Shown here in pieces: positions 1 to 8,311 of a stretch of DNA of 31,080 nucleotides. The notes below the pieces were generated by a model. The model was not told the origin of the DNA. It saw nothing but the letters and a program-made list of their open reading frames with translations, and did not search any database. The first letter of the stretch is position 1; every line of letters starts with the position of its first letter. The position numbers and the translations under genes were made by a program. The stretch covers positions 154,647 through 185,726 of the forward strand of contig DGUL01000007.1 in NCBI GenBank assembly GCA_002394665.1. The letters run 5' to 3'. The stretch comes from Rickettsiales bacterium UBA4311 (GTDB lineage Bacteria > Pseudomonadota > Alphaproteobacteria > Rickettsiales > Deianiraeaceae).

Positions 1-35
1 GGGCGGGGGCGGGCGTGGGGTGGGGTGGCGGGTGG
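1..35. repeat. G-rich low-complexity edge
   Basis: The first 35 bases are almost entirely G, with some C and T, and are followed abruptly by an A-run and normal A+T-rich DNA. Positions 1-11 are the exact reverse complement of 31057-31067 at the other edge. The tract is low complexity, so the match may only reflect composition. It looks like the flank of a GC-rich interspersed repeat at which an assembly stopped, or an assembly artefact. I see no gene in it. Confidence 0.5.
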
Positions 36-150
36 AAAAAAAATATCAATTTACGCTTACTTATGTAATTACAACCTTAATAATCATTTTGCATCAATAA
101 ACGAGTAATAAAATACTTGAAAAATACAAAACAAAAATAACAAGTTCAAT

Positions 151-792
151 GTGATTGAAATAATAATCTTTGCCATCATAGCTTTTTTTGTTTTAAAAAA
201 GCTTCATTCAATACTTGGTGAAGAAGACGATAGATTGTTTTTTGACAGCGACAATAAAGGCTTTTACAAGCAAAAAATAAAAGACGCTGAAAAGATTGAA
301 AGCGAAGAAAATAACGACGTCGCCAACGAAGAAGAATTCAATTATTTATCAGAAAATAGTTTAAAATATTCAAAAGAAATAAGCGAAAAAATTGATGGTT
401 TTAATCTAAAAAAATTCCAGTCTATAGCCATAAAAGTCCTTGAAATGGTTATAAAAGCAAATAACGATAAAGATAAAACGACAATCAAAAAATTTCTATC
501 TTCTCCACTTTGTGACGTTGTTTGCAACTCATTTGATGAAGATAATAAAAACAATATCATACTCGTTGAATGTAGTGAAGGAAAGATTGAAAATATAGAA
601 AAAAACGGCAGTAAGTTTGATATTATCATTTTATTCAAAATGAAGCAAATAAATTACACAACCGACAAAAACGGAGCAATAATCGACGGGGATAAAAGTG
701 AAATAATTGATGTAAATGAAAAATGGACCTTTACACACGATTTTGCATCAAAAAGTAAAACTTGGTTTGTTGAAAAAATAGAAGAATATTGA
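151..792 (+). CDS. Tim44-like (TimA-type) inner-membrane adaptor protein
   Basis: A 213-residue protein with an N-terminal hydrophobic segment (residues 2-16), a charged linker, and a C-terminal Tim44-like domain from about residue 70 to the end. The C-terminus shows the family pattern of paired helices, then beta strands, then a WTF-H-D segment near residue 193 followed by a TWFV-type last strand. Bacterial Tim44-like proteins are membrane-anchored and poorly characterised; an adaptor role is inferred from mitochondrial Tim44. The start is GTG at 151, because the ATG two bases earlier is out of frame. No Shine-Dalgarno sequence is visible. The stop lies 17 bases before mltA, and this pairing is common in Alphaproteobacteria, where secB is often also near. 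The protein is somewhat short and Lys/Asp-rich, as expected in an A+T-rich genome. Confidence 0.8.
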   Translation: MIEIIIFAIIAFFVLKKLHSILGEEDDRLFFDSDNKGFYKQKIKDAEKIESEENNDVANEEEFNYLSENSLKYSKEISEKIDGFNLKKFQSIAIKVLEMVIKANNDKDKTTIKKFLSSPLCDVVCNSFDEDNKNNIILVECSEGKIENIEKNGSKFDIIILFKMKQINYTTDKNGAIIDGDKSEIIDVNEKWTFTHDFASKSKTWFVEKIEEY

Positions 793-809
793 TGTTTTAA
801 AGTTGTTTT

Positions 810-2303
810 ATGTATTTAAAAACGAAACTTGTTGCTTTGACGATAATTTTATCCGTCGCGTTGACGTCTTGCACGATTAGAAAAAAAAGAGGTCATTATA
901 GACAAAAAGTAAAACAAGATAAATATTATGTAGCAAACAAAAAAAACGAAGTAAAAGCTAATAAAGCTTCTTATGTTAATACAAACATTTCTTCCGTTTC
1001 TTTGGAGGAAAGTATTTTCCTTGAAGACGTTGAATTATCAATACAAAAACAAGGCAATACAAACATAGCAACGGGAAGAAAAATATTCACTCAAAATCAT
1101 ATTAGTACAGACATCTTTTCTTGGGACAGAACGGATTTAATGGGAGAAATTGGCATTTGCAGAGCTAAACAATCAACACTTCTCAAAGACCTTGAAGATG
1201 ACGGACTTATCAATGGGACAATAAAAAGCGTTTGTTTGGATAACAAAAGAAAGTTTAGACGTGGGCAAATGCTTTTTGAAGAAACTGGATATTCATATCT
1301 TGAAGACTGGCACGGCGATGATTTTAAAGATGCACTTTATGCGTTTTTACAAAGCTGTAAAGCATACAAAGGCACAAAACCAATACAATCAAAAACCCTA
1401 AAAATAGGCACAGAAGCAGATTGGCTTGAATTATGTTCCATAGGCTACCAATATTACAAAACCAATTATGCAAAACTATTTTTTGAAAGATATTTCTCTC
1501 CATTCAGAATAACCGACGCGAGTGGAAAAGATACGAGCAAATTTACAGGTTATTACATCTGGGAACTACCTGTTTCGTTAAAAAGAACAGACAAATATTG
1601 GTATCCAATTTATTCAATACCACCAGAATGTAAGACTTCAAAACAATGTTTAAGTCGTAATCAAATAAATCACGGCGGTCTTGCAGGGCGAGGACTTGAA
1701 ATAGGTTGGGCTTCTAACCCTATGGACGTGTACTTTATGCAAGTTCAGGGTTCCGGTATTGGAATAACAGAAGACGGACAACAAATTCGTTATAATTATG
1801 CCGGCAAAAACAATATGAAGTTCACCGTCTACAGCGAGTACATTAAACAACATCCGGGTTTTTGTCCTGTAAGTGGATATAACAATACAATTGCTTGGTT
1901 AAATGAACATCCAAGAGAAGCTTTACAAGCAACAAGTATTACAGATAGCTATGTTTTCTTTGAAAAAAAATCAGGTCTTGAACCAGTTCTTGGTTCACAA
2001 GGTGTTCCATTAACACAATCAAGAAGTATTGCGATTGACCCAGCCTACATACCTTATGGCGTGCCAATGTGGATACAAACGCACATAGCGATAGTTGACA
2101 GCGACAATCGCGACGATGATAAATGGGTTGACTGGAACCGCTTATACATTGCACAAGACACAGGCAGTGCTATTAAAGGTGTCGTGCGTGCTGATTTATA
2201 TATGGGGCACGGACAAAAAGGTGAGTTTATAGCGAAAAATCAAAACTTCCCCGGCGAATGGTTTATGTTGATACCAAATTCATTGGTTGATAAAGTGAGA
2301 TGA
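810..2303 (+). CDS. mltA: Membrane-bound lytic murein transglycosylase A (lipoprotein)
   Basis: This enzyme cleaves the glycan strands of peptidoglycan, forming 1,6-anhydro-muramoyl ends, from the periplasmic face of the outer membrane. The 497-residue protein begins with a lipoprotein signal whose lipobox is LTSC with Cys21. The MltA barrel covers roughly residues 230-385 (FTGYYIWELPVS, then a QVQGSGIG segment). The C-terminal 3D domain follows, with IDPAYIPYG and the conserved aspartates D450 (AQDTGSAIKG) and D462 (RADLYMGHG); a 3D-domain Asp is the catalytic residue in E. coli MltA. ATG at 810 is used because an in-frame ATG 18 bases upstream meets a stop at once. It follows the Tim44-like gene closely and probably shares its transcript. 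The roughly 200 residues before the catalytic part are poorly conserved and longer than usual. Confidence 0.92.
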   Translation: MYLKTKLVALTIILSVALTSCTIRKKRGHYRQKVKQDKYYVANKKNEVKANKASYVNTNISSVSLEESIFLEDVELSIQKQGNTNIATGRKIFTQNHISTDIFSWDRTDLMGEIGICRAKQSTLLKDLEDDGLINGTIKSVCLDNKRKFRRGQMLFEETGYSYLEDWHGDDFKDALYAFLQSCKAYKGTKPIQSKTLKIGTEADWLELCSIGYQYYKTNYAKLFFERYFSPFRITDASGKDTSKFTGYYIWELPVSLKRTDKYWYPIYSIPPECKTSKQCLSRNQINHGGLAGRGLEIGWASNPMDVYFMQVQGSGIGITEDGQQIRYNYAGKNNMKFTVYSEYIKQHPGFCPVSGYNNTIAWLNEHPREALQATSITDSYVFFEKKSGLEPVLGSQGVPLTQSRSIAIDPAYIPYGVPMWIQTHIAIVDSDNRDDDKWVDWNRLYIAQDTGSAIKGVVRADLYMGHGQKGEFIAKNQNFPGEWFMLIPNSLVDKVR

Positions 2304-2338
2304 AGAAGTAAGAAAAGAAAAACTTTCAATGAAATTAC

Positions 2339-2366
2339 TTGACTTTTAATAGAGTTTCTTTACCTT
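2339..2366 (+). promoter_or_regulatory. Possible sigma-70 promoter for the outer-membrane protein gene
   Basis: TTGACT at 2339-2344 resembles a -35 box. A weak -10 candidate, TACCTT, lies 16 bases further at 2361-2366. The start codon at 2380 would then have a very short leader. Only the -35 box is convincing. Confidence 0.3.
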
Positions 2367-2379
2367 TCACGGCGTCGAT

Positions 2380-3351
2380 ATGAGATTCTCAAGAAGAATT
2401 TTATTATTACCGTTCATTTTTTTGTCCTTGACTTGTACAAAAAAATCAAACGCAACAATATACTTTGGAGCCGGTGTTGGTACTCAAGGTATTTCATTTG
2501 GAGCTTCATACTACTGGAAAAACATCATTGGATTGAGGGGTGTATATGATTATATGCCTGATGCAGTCGTTTCGCCTATTAGCAACATTGCAAAAAATGC
2601 TTCTGATTTAATAACGGATGCAAGTGCAAAATTTTCAAGCTGGGGTTTTGATTTATCTGTAAGACCATTTAGAGGTTCTTTCCATATTGATGCAGGTTTT
2701 AGGATGATGGATTATAGTGTATCAGTGAATGGTGCTAAACGTTTTGACGTATACGCAGGAGTAATGCCTATGCATTTCGATATCAGTGGCAAATTCAAAT
2801 TCACTATTGCAAACGGCATTAAACCTTATGTTGGTTTAGGTTGGGACTTCAATCCTATTGTTGGGCTTACACTTGGGTTTGACGTCGGTGTAATCTATAC
2901 AGGAAAATGGAAGGCGTCTATTGAAAATATAACGACAAACTATAATGTCGGTGGCAATAATGCAAACTATCGCGATTATAGAAATGTTTATAGAGTTGCT
3001 AATAACGACACTAATAACACCTATGGTAGCAATATTGAGAGTATCTTAAGAGATTTAAATATAAATCTTGATGCAAATCAAATTAATTGGAACGATGTTA
3101 TAGAACAATATGGAGACGATGTTTCGGTTCTTGATAGTGAAGGTAATGAAATAAATATTGGCTCATATTTTGAACAACACGGGGAAAATAATCTTGCCGA
3201 AGCACTCATCAATCAATATAGCGAAGACATTGAGAATGGACAACGTGAAGTTTATAACATTAGAGACGATATAAATAAAGCGGTTCCAAGCTTTGCTTCA
3301 TTCTGGCCTGTCATAAAATTCAATATTGGTTATAAATTTGATATCATTTAA
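2380..3351 (+). CDS. Probable outer-membrane beta-barrel protein
   Basis: A 323-residue exported protein. The hydrophobic signal covers residues 5-18. Cleavage by signal peptidase I after SNA (Ala25) is likely; the SLTC segment is a poor lipobox because Thr precedes Cys19. The mature part alternates aromatic/hydrophobic strands with Gly- and Asn-rich turns: YFGAGVGTQGISFGASYYW, a WGFDLSVRPF strand, then YVGLGWDF and GFDVGVIYTGKW. It ends FNIGYKFDII, a strand with a near-terminal aromatic typical of outer-membrane barrels. The order of strands recalls a family of small proteobacterial OMPs of unknown function. Between the last two recognisable strands is an Asn/Asp-rich, non-strand stretch (about 185-300) that looks like a large loop. 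It sits alone after mltA, with a 76-base gap and a possible promoter. Confidence 0.65.
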   Translation: MRFSRRILLLPFIFLSLTCTKKSNATIYFGAGVGTQGISFGASYYWKNIIGLRGVYDYMPDAVVSPISNIAKNASDLITDASAKFSSWGFDLSVRPFRGSFHIDAGFRMMDYSVSVNGAKRFDVYAGVMPMHFDISGKFKFTIANGIKPYVGLGWDFNPIVGLTLGFDVGVIYTGKWKASIENITTNYNVGGNNANYRDYRNVYRVANNDTNNTYGSNIESILRDLNINLDANQINWNDVIEQYGDDVSVLDSEGNEINIGSYFEQHGENNLAEALINQYSEDIENGQREVYNIRDDINKAVPSFASFWPVIKFNIGYKFDII

Positions 3352-3369
3352 CTACTTCTTGAAGTAGTT
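3350..3369. other. Perfect hairpin at the 3' end of the OMP gene
   Basis: AACTACTTCTTGAAGTAGTT is a 20-base perfect palindrome (8-base arms with a four-base loop) that begins inside the TAA stop codon. It is followed by an A-run rather than a T-run on the plus strand. It is therefore not a standard intrinsic terminator, though it could protect the mRNA 3' end or halt transcription weakly. Confidence 0.5.
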
Positions 3370-3424
3370 AGTAAAAAAAAAGAATTGATTAAAATAATCT
3401 TTATTTGATGCTTGTTCTGATTAG

Positions 3425-5104
3425 ATGCTTACACAATTAAAAATTGACAACATACTTCTAATGGACGAACTTCAAGTTGAGTTTGGCGATGGGCTTACTG
3501 CCATAACCGGACAAACTGGTGCAGGAAAGTCGGTTTTACTTGACAGCATTGGAATAATTCTTGGCAAGAGAGCTGAAACAAGCATTTTAAGAAATCCAGA
3601 AAAGTACGGAGTTATTGTGGCGACTTTTGAAGTTGAAGACAGAGAAATTCAAGGTCAACTTTACGAAAATGGTTTTTTTGCAAACGAAAATGAAACAACG
3701 ATAATCATTAAAAAAATCATCACAAGAAACGGGAGCAAGATTTTTATAAATGATATACAAACTACAATTCAGTTTGTAAATAGCATAGCAGGACATTTGC
3801 TGGAAATTTATAGCCAATTTGAGCAGACGGATTTGTTTAGCATTAAAAAACACTTATCTATTCTGGATAAATTTGGCAATTTGCACGATGATTTGAAAGT
3901 TTGCAAAAAACTATATTTTGAAGCAAAAGAAGCGAAGGAAAAATACGAAGCAACAAAAGCAGAAATTGAGCGACAAAAAGAAAATATGGAATACTTGCAG
4001 GATTTTGTCAAAGACATAGAGGCACTAAATCTTGAAGATGGCGAATATGATAAATTGCTGTCCGCACGCAAACAAATGGTGGATAGCGAGAAAATTGCCA
4101 CTTATATCAAAAACGCTTATGATTGTTTTTTTAATGCAAAAATTGGCAATGCAATCAACAAAACACAGGATAATTTGCAACGAGCAGAAGCAACAATTGA
4201 AGAAAATAGTGATTTAAAGGGCAAATTTTTCGCAATAAATGAGGCACTTGAAAGTGTTTATAATTCCAGCCAAATGGCAGAAGAACTCATTGCAGATTTT
4301 GCATCAAAAAATTATTTTGACGACGAAGAGCTTACAACGATAGAGGAAAGAATTTCAGCAATAAATGAAATAGCAAGAAAGTATCAAACGACGCCATACG
4401 AGCTTTTAAGACAATATGAACAAGCAACGGCAAAACTAAAAAAATTATCTTTCTCCGACGAGATACTTACACAATTACTGAACGAGGTTAGAGTCGCGGA
4501 GAACAAATATAATGAAATAGCTTTAAAGCTTAAAGAAAAACGCAAAGAAAATGCTAAACAACTTGAAGCAATCGTGATTTCAAAACTGCAAAATCTAAAA
4601 ATGGAAAAAGTAAGATTTTATACACAATTTGAAGATATTGAGCCGACCGAAACTGGAACAGATAAAGTTGTATTTTTTGCTTCTATGAACGCTGGTTTGG
4701 CTCCTTCCCCTATCCACAAAATAGCTTCAGGTGGTGAACTTTCAAGGTTTATGCTGGCGTTCAAATCAGCGTTATGCACAACACAAAGCACATCAACGAT
4801 TATATTTGACGAAATTGACACGGGCGTAAGCGGAAATGTTGCATTTGCGATAGGTTGTGAAATGAAAAATTTAGCACAAACAACACAAGTTATTTGTATA
4901 ACTCACAATTCTCAAACGGCAAGTTGTGCTGATACTCACTTTTTTGTCAGTAAGGAACAGAATTTGGATATTGCAAAAACAGCAATTAAAAGGCTAAATT
5001 ACGAAGAAAGAGTGAGAGCAATAGCAGAAATGATATCAGGAGATGAGATTACAGAAGAAGCCTTAAAAAATGCAGAAAAATTACTTGAAAAAGTGAAAAA
5101 ATAG
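3425..5104 (+). CDS. recN: DNA repair protein RecN
   Basis: RecN is an SMC-like ATPase acting at double-strand breaks during recombinational repair, in the cytoplasm on DNA. The 559-residue length is normal for the family. The N-terminal ATPase half has Walker A GQTGAGKS at residues 29-36. A central coiled coil rich in Lys/Glu spans roughly residues 155-395. The C-terminal half has the ABC signature SGGELSRF, Walker B IIFDEIDTG and the switch histidine in ITHNSQTA. The start is ATG at 3425, which places the first beta strand (LTQLKIDNILL) at the N-terminus as in other RecN proteins. It lies 73 bases after the OMP gene and 71 bases before parB, so it may be transcribed separately. Confidence 0.96.
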   Translation: MLTQLKIDNILLMDELQVEFGDGLTAITGQTGAGKSVLLDSIGIILGKRAETSILRNPEKYGVIVATFEVEDREIQGQLYENGFFANENETTIIIKKIITRNGSKIFINDIQTTIQFVNSIAGHLLEIYSQFEQTDLFSIKKHLSILDKFGNLHDDLKVCKKLYFEAKEAKEKYEATKAEIERQKENMEYLQDFVKDIEALNLEDGEYDKLLSARKQMVDSEKIATYIKNAYDCFFNAKIGNAINKTQDNLQRAEATIEENSDLKGKFFAINEALESVYNSSQMAEELIADFASKNYFDDEELTTIEERISAINEIARKYQTTPYELLRQYEQATAKLKKLSFSDEILTQLLNEVRVAENKYNEIALKLKEKRKENAKQLEAIVISKLQNLKMEKVRFYTQFEDIEPTETGTDKVVFFASMNAGLAPSPIHKIASGGELSRFMLAFKSALCTTQSTSTIIFDEIDTGVSGNVAFAIGCEMKNLAQTTQVICITHNSQTASCADTHFFVSKEQNLDIAKTAIKRLNYEERVRAIAEMISGDEITEEALKNAEKLLEKVKK

Positions 5105-5175
5105 TTGAGACATTCTGGATAAGATGAAAAAAAATCAATCTTGCTTTTTAATAAAAAAACTTTTCTCTCTTTTGA

Positions 5176-6240
5176 ATGTCTTCAAAAGAAGGAGAAAAAA
5201 AATTAGGTCGCGGTATAGCAAGTCTTTTGGCAATGGACGATAGTTTTAACAGCGATGTTATTCAACAAATTGAAAAGCAAGAAAATGGTTTATCCAAAAA
5301 TATGCTATTAGAAATAAATATTGACGACATCAAAGCAAACCCAAATCAGCCAAGAAAAACTTTTGACGATATAAAATTGCGAGAATTAAGCGAAAGTATA
5401 AAGAACAATGGATTACTTCAACCAATTGTCGTGTCTGTTGATAAAAATGACAAAACAAAATATTTAATTATCGCTGGTGAAAGAAGATTTAGAGCTTCAA
5501 AACTTGCTGGACTTGATAAAATTAAGGCTATCGTGCTTGATATTGAAGAAAAAGAAATCTTAAAGAATGCCATCATTGAAAACGTTCAACGCGAAGATTT
5601 AAATCCAATAGAAGAAGCAAATGGATATAAAAAAGTTCTTGATGCTTTTGGTTATACACATCAGGAGTTGGCTCAATCAGTTGGCAAAAGCCGAGCACAC
5701 ATCACGAATTTATTGCGAATTTTATCACTTCCTGAAAATGTGCAAAGTGCGATTAAAAATGGAAATATCACACTTGGACACGCAAAAGTTTTGCTCAGCG
5801 TAGATAACCCAGAATATTACCTTGAAACAATTATTGAAAAACAACTTTCAGTAAGAAATCTTGAAAAATGGATTGAAAAAGGAACTCTTGAAGAAGAAGG
5901 CCGAAAAAATGATAAAAAAAATAACGACGATGCTTCAAATGATGGCAATGACGATGTTGCTAACATCACATTTGATATGATAAAACAATTGTATAGCCCT
6001 ATTCTACAAAATAACAGTGAAGAAAAAATAGACAGCGAGCAACTAAAAAATCGCATATCAAATCAAACAGATGTAGAATGGCAAAATATACAAAATAATG
6101 TAAAAATCATAGAGGAACAACTAAAAGATAGTTGTGGTTTCAATGTAAAATTGTCTCTAAAAAGAAACGGGAGCGGAAAAATTGAAATTGACTTTGCCGA
6201 TGCTGATGACCTACTTGAAATCGTCAAGTTATTTCAATAG
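5176..6240 (+). CDS. parB: Chromosome-partitioning protein ParB
   Basis: A ParB/Spo0J CTPase clamp that loads at parS sites and spreads on DNA for chromosome segregation. In 354 residues it has the N-terminal KLGRGIASLL motif (ParA-interacting region), the ParB/Srx CTP-binding domain with GERRFRA at 101-107 and ENVQREDLNPIEE at 135-147, a helix-turn-helix at about 161-182 (THQELAQSVGKSRAHITNLL), and a C-terminal dimerisation domain. Between the last two is a low-complexity Asn/Asp/Lys linker (about 238-260). No parA or gidB lies beside it; the usual arrangement is gidB-parA-parB. I saw no full parS palindrome in the window. ATG at 5176 is preceded by a pyrimidine-rich stretch and no Shine-Dalgarno. 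Confidence 0.96.
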   Translation: MSSKEGEKKLGRGIASLLAMDDSFNSDVIQQIEKQENGLSKNMLLEINIDDIKANPNQPRKTFDDIKLRELSESIKNNGLLQPIVVSVDKNDKTKYLIIAGERRFRASKLAGLDKIKAIVLDIEEKEILKNAIIENVQREDLNPIEEANGYKKVLDAFGYTHQELAQSVGKSRAHITNLLRILSLPENVQSAIKNGNITLGHAKVLLSVDNPEYYLETIIEKQLSVRNLEKWIEKGTLEEEGRKNDKKNNDDASNDGNDDVANITFDMIKQLYSPILQNNSEEKIDSEQLKNRISNQTDVEWQNIQNNVKIIEEQLKDSCGFNVKLSLKRNGSGKIEIDFADADDLLEIVKLFQ

Positions 6241-6307
6241 TTGTTGTTTTAATAAGTAAAGTATTTTACATACATCTTTTTTATCCATTGTGTATAGTTT
6301 TTGTTAT

Positions 6308-6403
6308 ATGAAAAACATTTTGAATAAATTATTGTTGTTGGGTCTGTATCTCAATCCATTACTTGATGACTTTAACAAAATCTTCTCCTATTTCTTACCG
6401 TAG
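6308..6403 (+). CDS. Tiny open frame of doubtful reality
   Basis: The 193-base gap between parB and the leftward twin-repeat gene (6241-6433) holds only this 31-codon frame. It starts MKNILNKLLLLGLYLNP and ends FLP. A Lys start followed by Leu-rich residues could suggest a small membrane or leader peptide, but A+T-rich spacers often produce such frames. No ribosome-binding site is visible and nothing homologous is recognised. Confidence 0.12.
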   Translation: MKNILNKLLLLGLYLNPLLDDFNKIFSYFLP

Positions 6404-6433
6404 CAAAATATTATTCGCTACATCACTTTGATT

Positions 6434-8245
6434 TTATATGTTTAATTCTTGCTTTTTTGTATTAGATACGTTGACATTATTTTGCTTAAAAGTTGAACCA
6501 TTGACGCTATTTACATTTTTGATAAATATTTTCTTTTCATCGCTTTGACTTTTCGTAGTGCCATCGTTATTGATGCGATCTTGATGTGAGGCATTATCCT
6601 CTCCAATTTTTGTCGATTTACCTTCTATACTCAGTATATTTATTTTTCCCTTTTGCTCTTCTGGTTTTTGTAAAGATAAATTATTGCCATTTTGTTGTTT
6701 TTCATATTTGACATTATCCCTCACGCTCTCTTTTTCGGCTATCGTGTATTTTTTAACAAACTCATCCAAACCGCATTGAGATATCTTTTGAATACCAGCA
6801 CTTGCTGTCGCCATACACATTCCATTTGACGCCTGTGTTTCAACTACATTGATACCATTTTTCGCAAGCGTATCATCACTTGGAAAACCACTGCCGACCA
6901 TTTTTCTACCGCCTTGATCTACCAAAAAAAATTCTTTCTCACCTTTATCGTTTATTTTTGAAGCAAAAACACCAACGTGAAAAAGTCCTCGTGCAATAGC
7001 ACAACTTTGTTTATCACTGTTTATCAATGTATCAAGTGTTCTATTTTCACTACACATTTGTTTAAGTTCTTTCTGTTTTGCTTCCAAAGATTTTGTCAAT
7101 TCTGGATTATTACCTTCTTTTGCAATCTGTTTTTTAATATCGCTAATATCGTGATATAAGCCTATGCCTTTTGTAACATCTTTAATTCCATCTTTTTCGT
7201 TGTCCTTAACGTAGTCTATATTATTTTTTTCGCAATTATTAGCAATCATAGGCTCTTCATTCTTGAACCTTTGGTTATCTTTTGCTCCCTGCTGTGCGAG
7301 TTTTATTAAATACGTAATACCAAGCGTCAAAATATCAATAAGTTCAAGTTCCGGTGTTTCGTCTTTACCGTTATAGATAACTTCGGATGCGTGTTTATCT
7401 AAAAAATTGTCAAGCCCTTCCTTAGATATTTTTTTTAAACAAGCATTCGATGTTGCCATACACATACCGTTTGTTGATTTAACGTTCATTACTTTAATGC
7501 CACTGCCAAACAATGTCTGTTCGTCAGGAAAACTACTTCCGGGTGCTTTTCTCCCTCCTTGATCTATCAAAAAAAATTCTTTCTCACCTTTATCGTTTAT
7601 TTTTGAAGCAAACACTCCAACGTGATATTTTCCTTGTGCCAATGCACACGCATCTTTATCGCTGTTTACCAACACATCTAACGTCCTATTATTGGCACAA
7701 ATACCGTCCAATTGAAATTGCTTATCTTCTATTTTTGAAATAAGTTCTATGTCATCGTCATTACCTTGTAGTCCTCTTTTCAATTTTTGTATATCATTGT
7801 ATATACCTATACCGGATGTTATTTCTTTTATATCGTCGTTCCAATTATTTGACACGTAATCTACATTATTTTTTGCACAATTTTCAGCAACTTCCTTCTC
7901 ATCTTTATCCCTAAACTGCTTACAATCTGTATATCCTTGAAATGCCAATCTTGCTAAAAATGTTGCACCAAGCGTCATGCCGTCCAATAAGTTAAATGAA
8001 GGCACCTTGTCGTCGCCGTTATTTAATACTTCCTTTCCGTATTTCGGCTTTTTATCTTTAAGATCGTCGTGATATTTTTCCAAATCATCTGGGTGATTTA
8101 CCAAATCAAGATCATTTTGTATTTGATGAACTTTTGGATCCGAAACGCAAGAAAGATCGTCATTTTCAAAACGATTTATAACATCGGCACCAAATGTTGA
8201 GCCTAGTTCTTCAATTCCAGATTTACTCTCCTCACCAAACCCCAC
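6434..8245 (-). CDS. Unknown protein with two 215-residue repeats; possible clan CE-like cysteine hydrolase/acyltransferase effector
   Basis: A 603-residue protein of no family I can name. Residues about 75-288 and 290-500 are tandem copies that align without gaps over their C-terminal halves at an offset of exactly 215. Each has a helical first half (TLG-L--LA-QG, a conserved NNRTLD segment), then a strand-rich part with HVGVFASKI (H208, H423), FFL[IV]DQGGRK (D228, D443) and NGMCMAT (C262, C477). His, Asp, Gln, Cys in this order, with Gln six residues before Cys, is the arrangement of clan CE enzymes such as Ulp1 and YopJ. Repeat 2 has Q471; repeat 1 has K256 there. The first 74 residues are acidic, and the last 100 are Asn/Lys/Gln-rich and probably disordered. 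The start is GTG at 8245; no ATG lies in frame upstream. No signal peptide or membrane segment is seen. Enzyme activity and secretion are inference. Confidence 0.75.
   Translation of the reverse strand: MGFGEESKSGIEELGSTFGADVINRFENDDLSCVSDPKVHQIQNDLDLVNHPDDLEKYHDDLKDKKPKYGKEVLNNGDDKVPSFNLLDGMTLGATFLARLAFQGYTDCKQFRDKDEKEVAENCAKNNVDYVSNNWNDDIKEITSGIGIYNDIQKLKRGLQGNDDDIELISKIEDKQFQLDGICANNRTLDVLVNSDKDACALAQGKYHVGVFASKINDKGEKEFFLIDQGGRKAPGSSFPDEQTLFGSGIKVMNVKSTNGMCMATSNACLKKISKEGLDNFLDKHASEVIYNGKDETPELELIDILTLGITYLIKLAQQGAKDNQRFKNEEPMIANNCEKNNIDYVKDNEKDGIKDVTKGIGLYHDISDIKKQIAKEGNNPELTKSLEAKQKELKQMCSENRTLDTLINSDKQSCAIARGLFHVGVFASKINDKGEKEFFLVDQGGRKMVGSGFPSDDTLAKNGINVVETQASNGMCMATASAGIQKISQCGLDEFVKKYTIAEKESVRDNVKYEKQQNGNNLSLQKPEEQKGKINILSIEGKSTKIGEDNASHQDRINNDGTTKSQSDEKKIFIKNVNSVNGSTFKQNNVNVSNTKKQELNI
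6923..6967 (-). repeat. 45-base identical repeat within the twin-repeat gene, copy 2
   Basis: These 45 bases are identical to 7568-7612, 645 bases away, which is exactly 215 codons. They encode the segment around FASKINDKGEKEFFL of the second protein repeat. The identity at third codon positions points to recent duplication or gene conversion. Confidence 0.9.
7568..7612 (-). repeat. 45-base identical repeat within the twin-repeat gene, copy 1
   Basis: This is the partner of 6923-6967, encoding the same segment of the first protein repeat. Identity stops at 7613, where C replaces A. Flanking DNA remains similar, for example the shared CCTTGATCTA just before it. Confidence 0.9.
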
Positions 8246-8279
8246 ATCTAACTTTAGTAAAAATCCATTAAAAAAACAG

Positions 8280-8311
8280 AATTTTTATAAAAACTAATTT
8301 TTATAAAAACT
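8280..8311. repeat. Two tandem copies of a 16-base A+T repeat
   Basis: AATTTTTATAAAAACT occurs twice back to back (8280-8295 and 8296-8311), and the next bases start a third partial copy (AACTAAC). It lies just upstream of the GTG start of the leftward twin-repeat gene. Read leftward it supplies two TATAAAAATT stretches that could act as -10 elements. It may be regulatory or just a slippage product. Confidence 0.6.
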
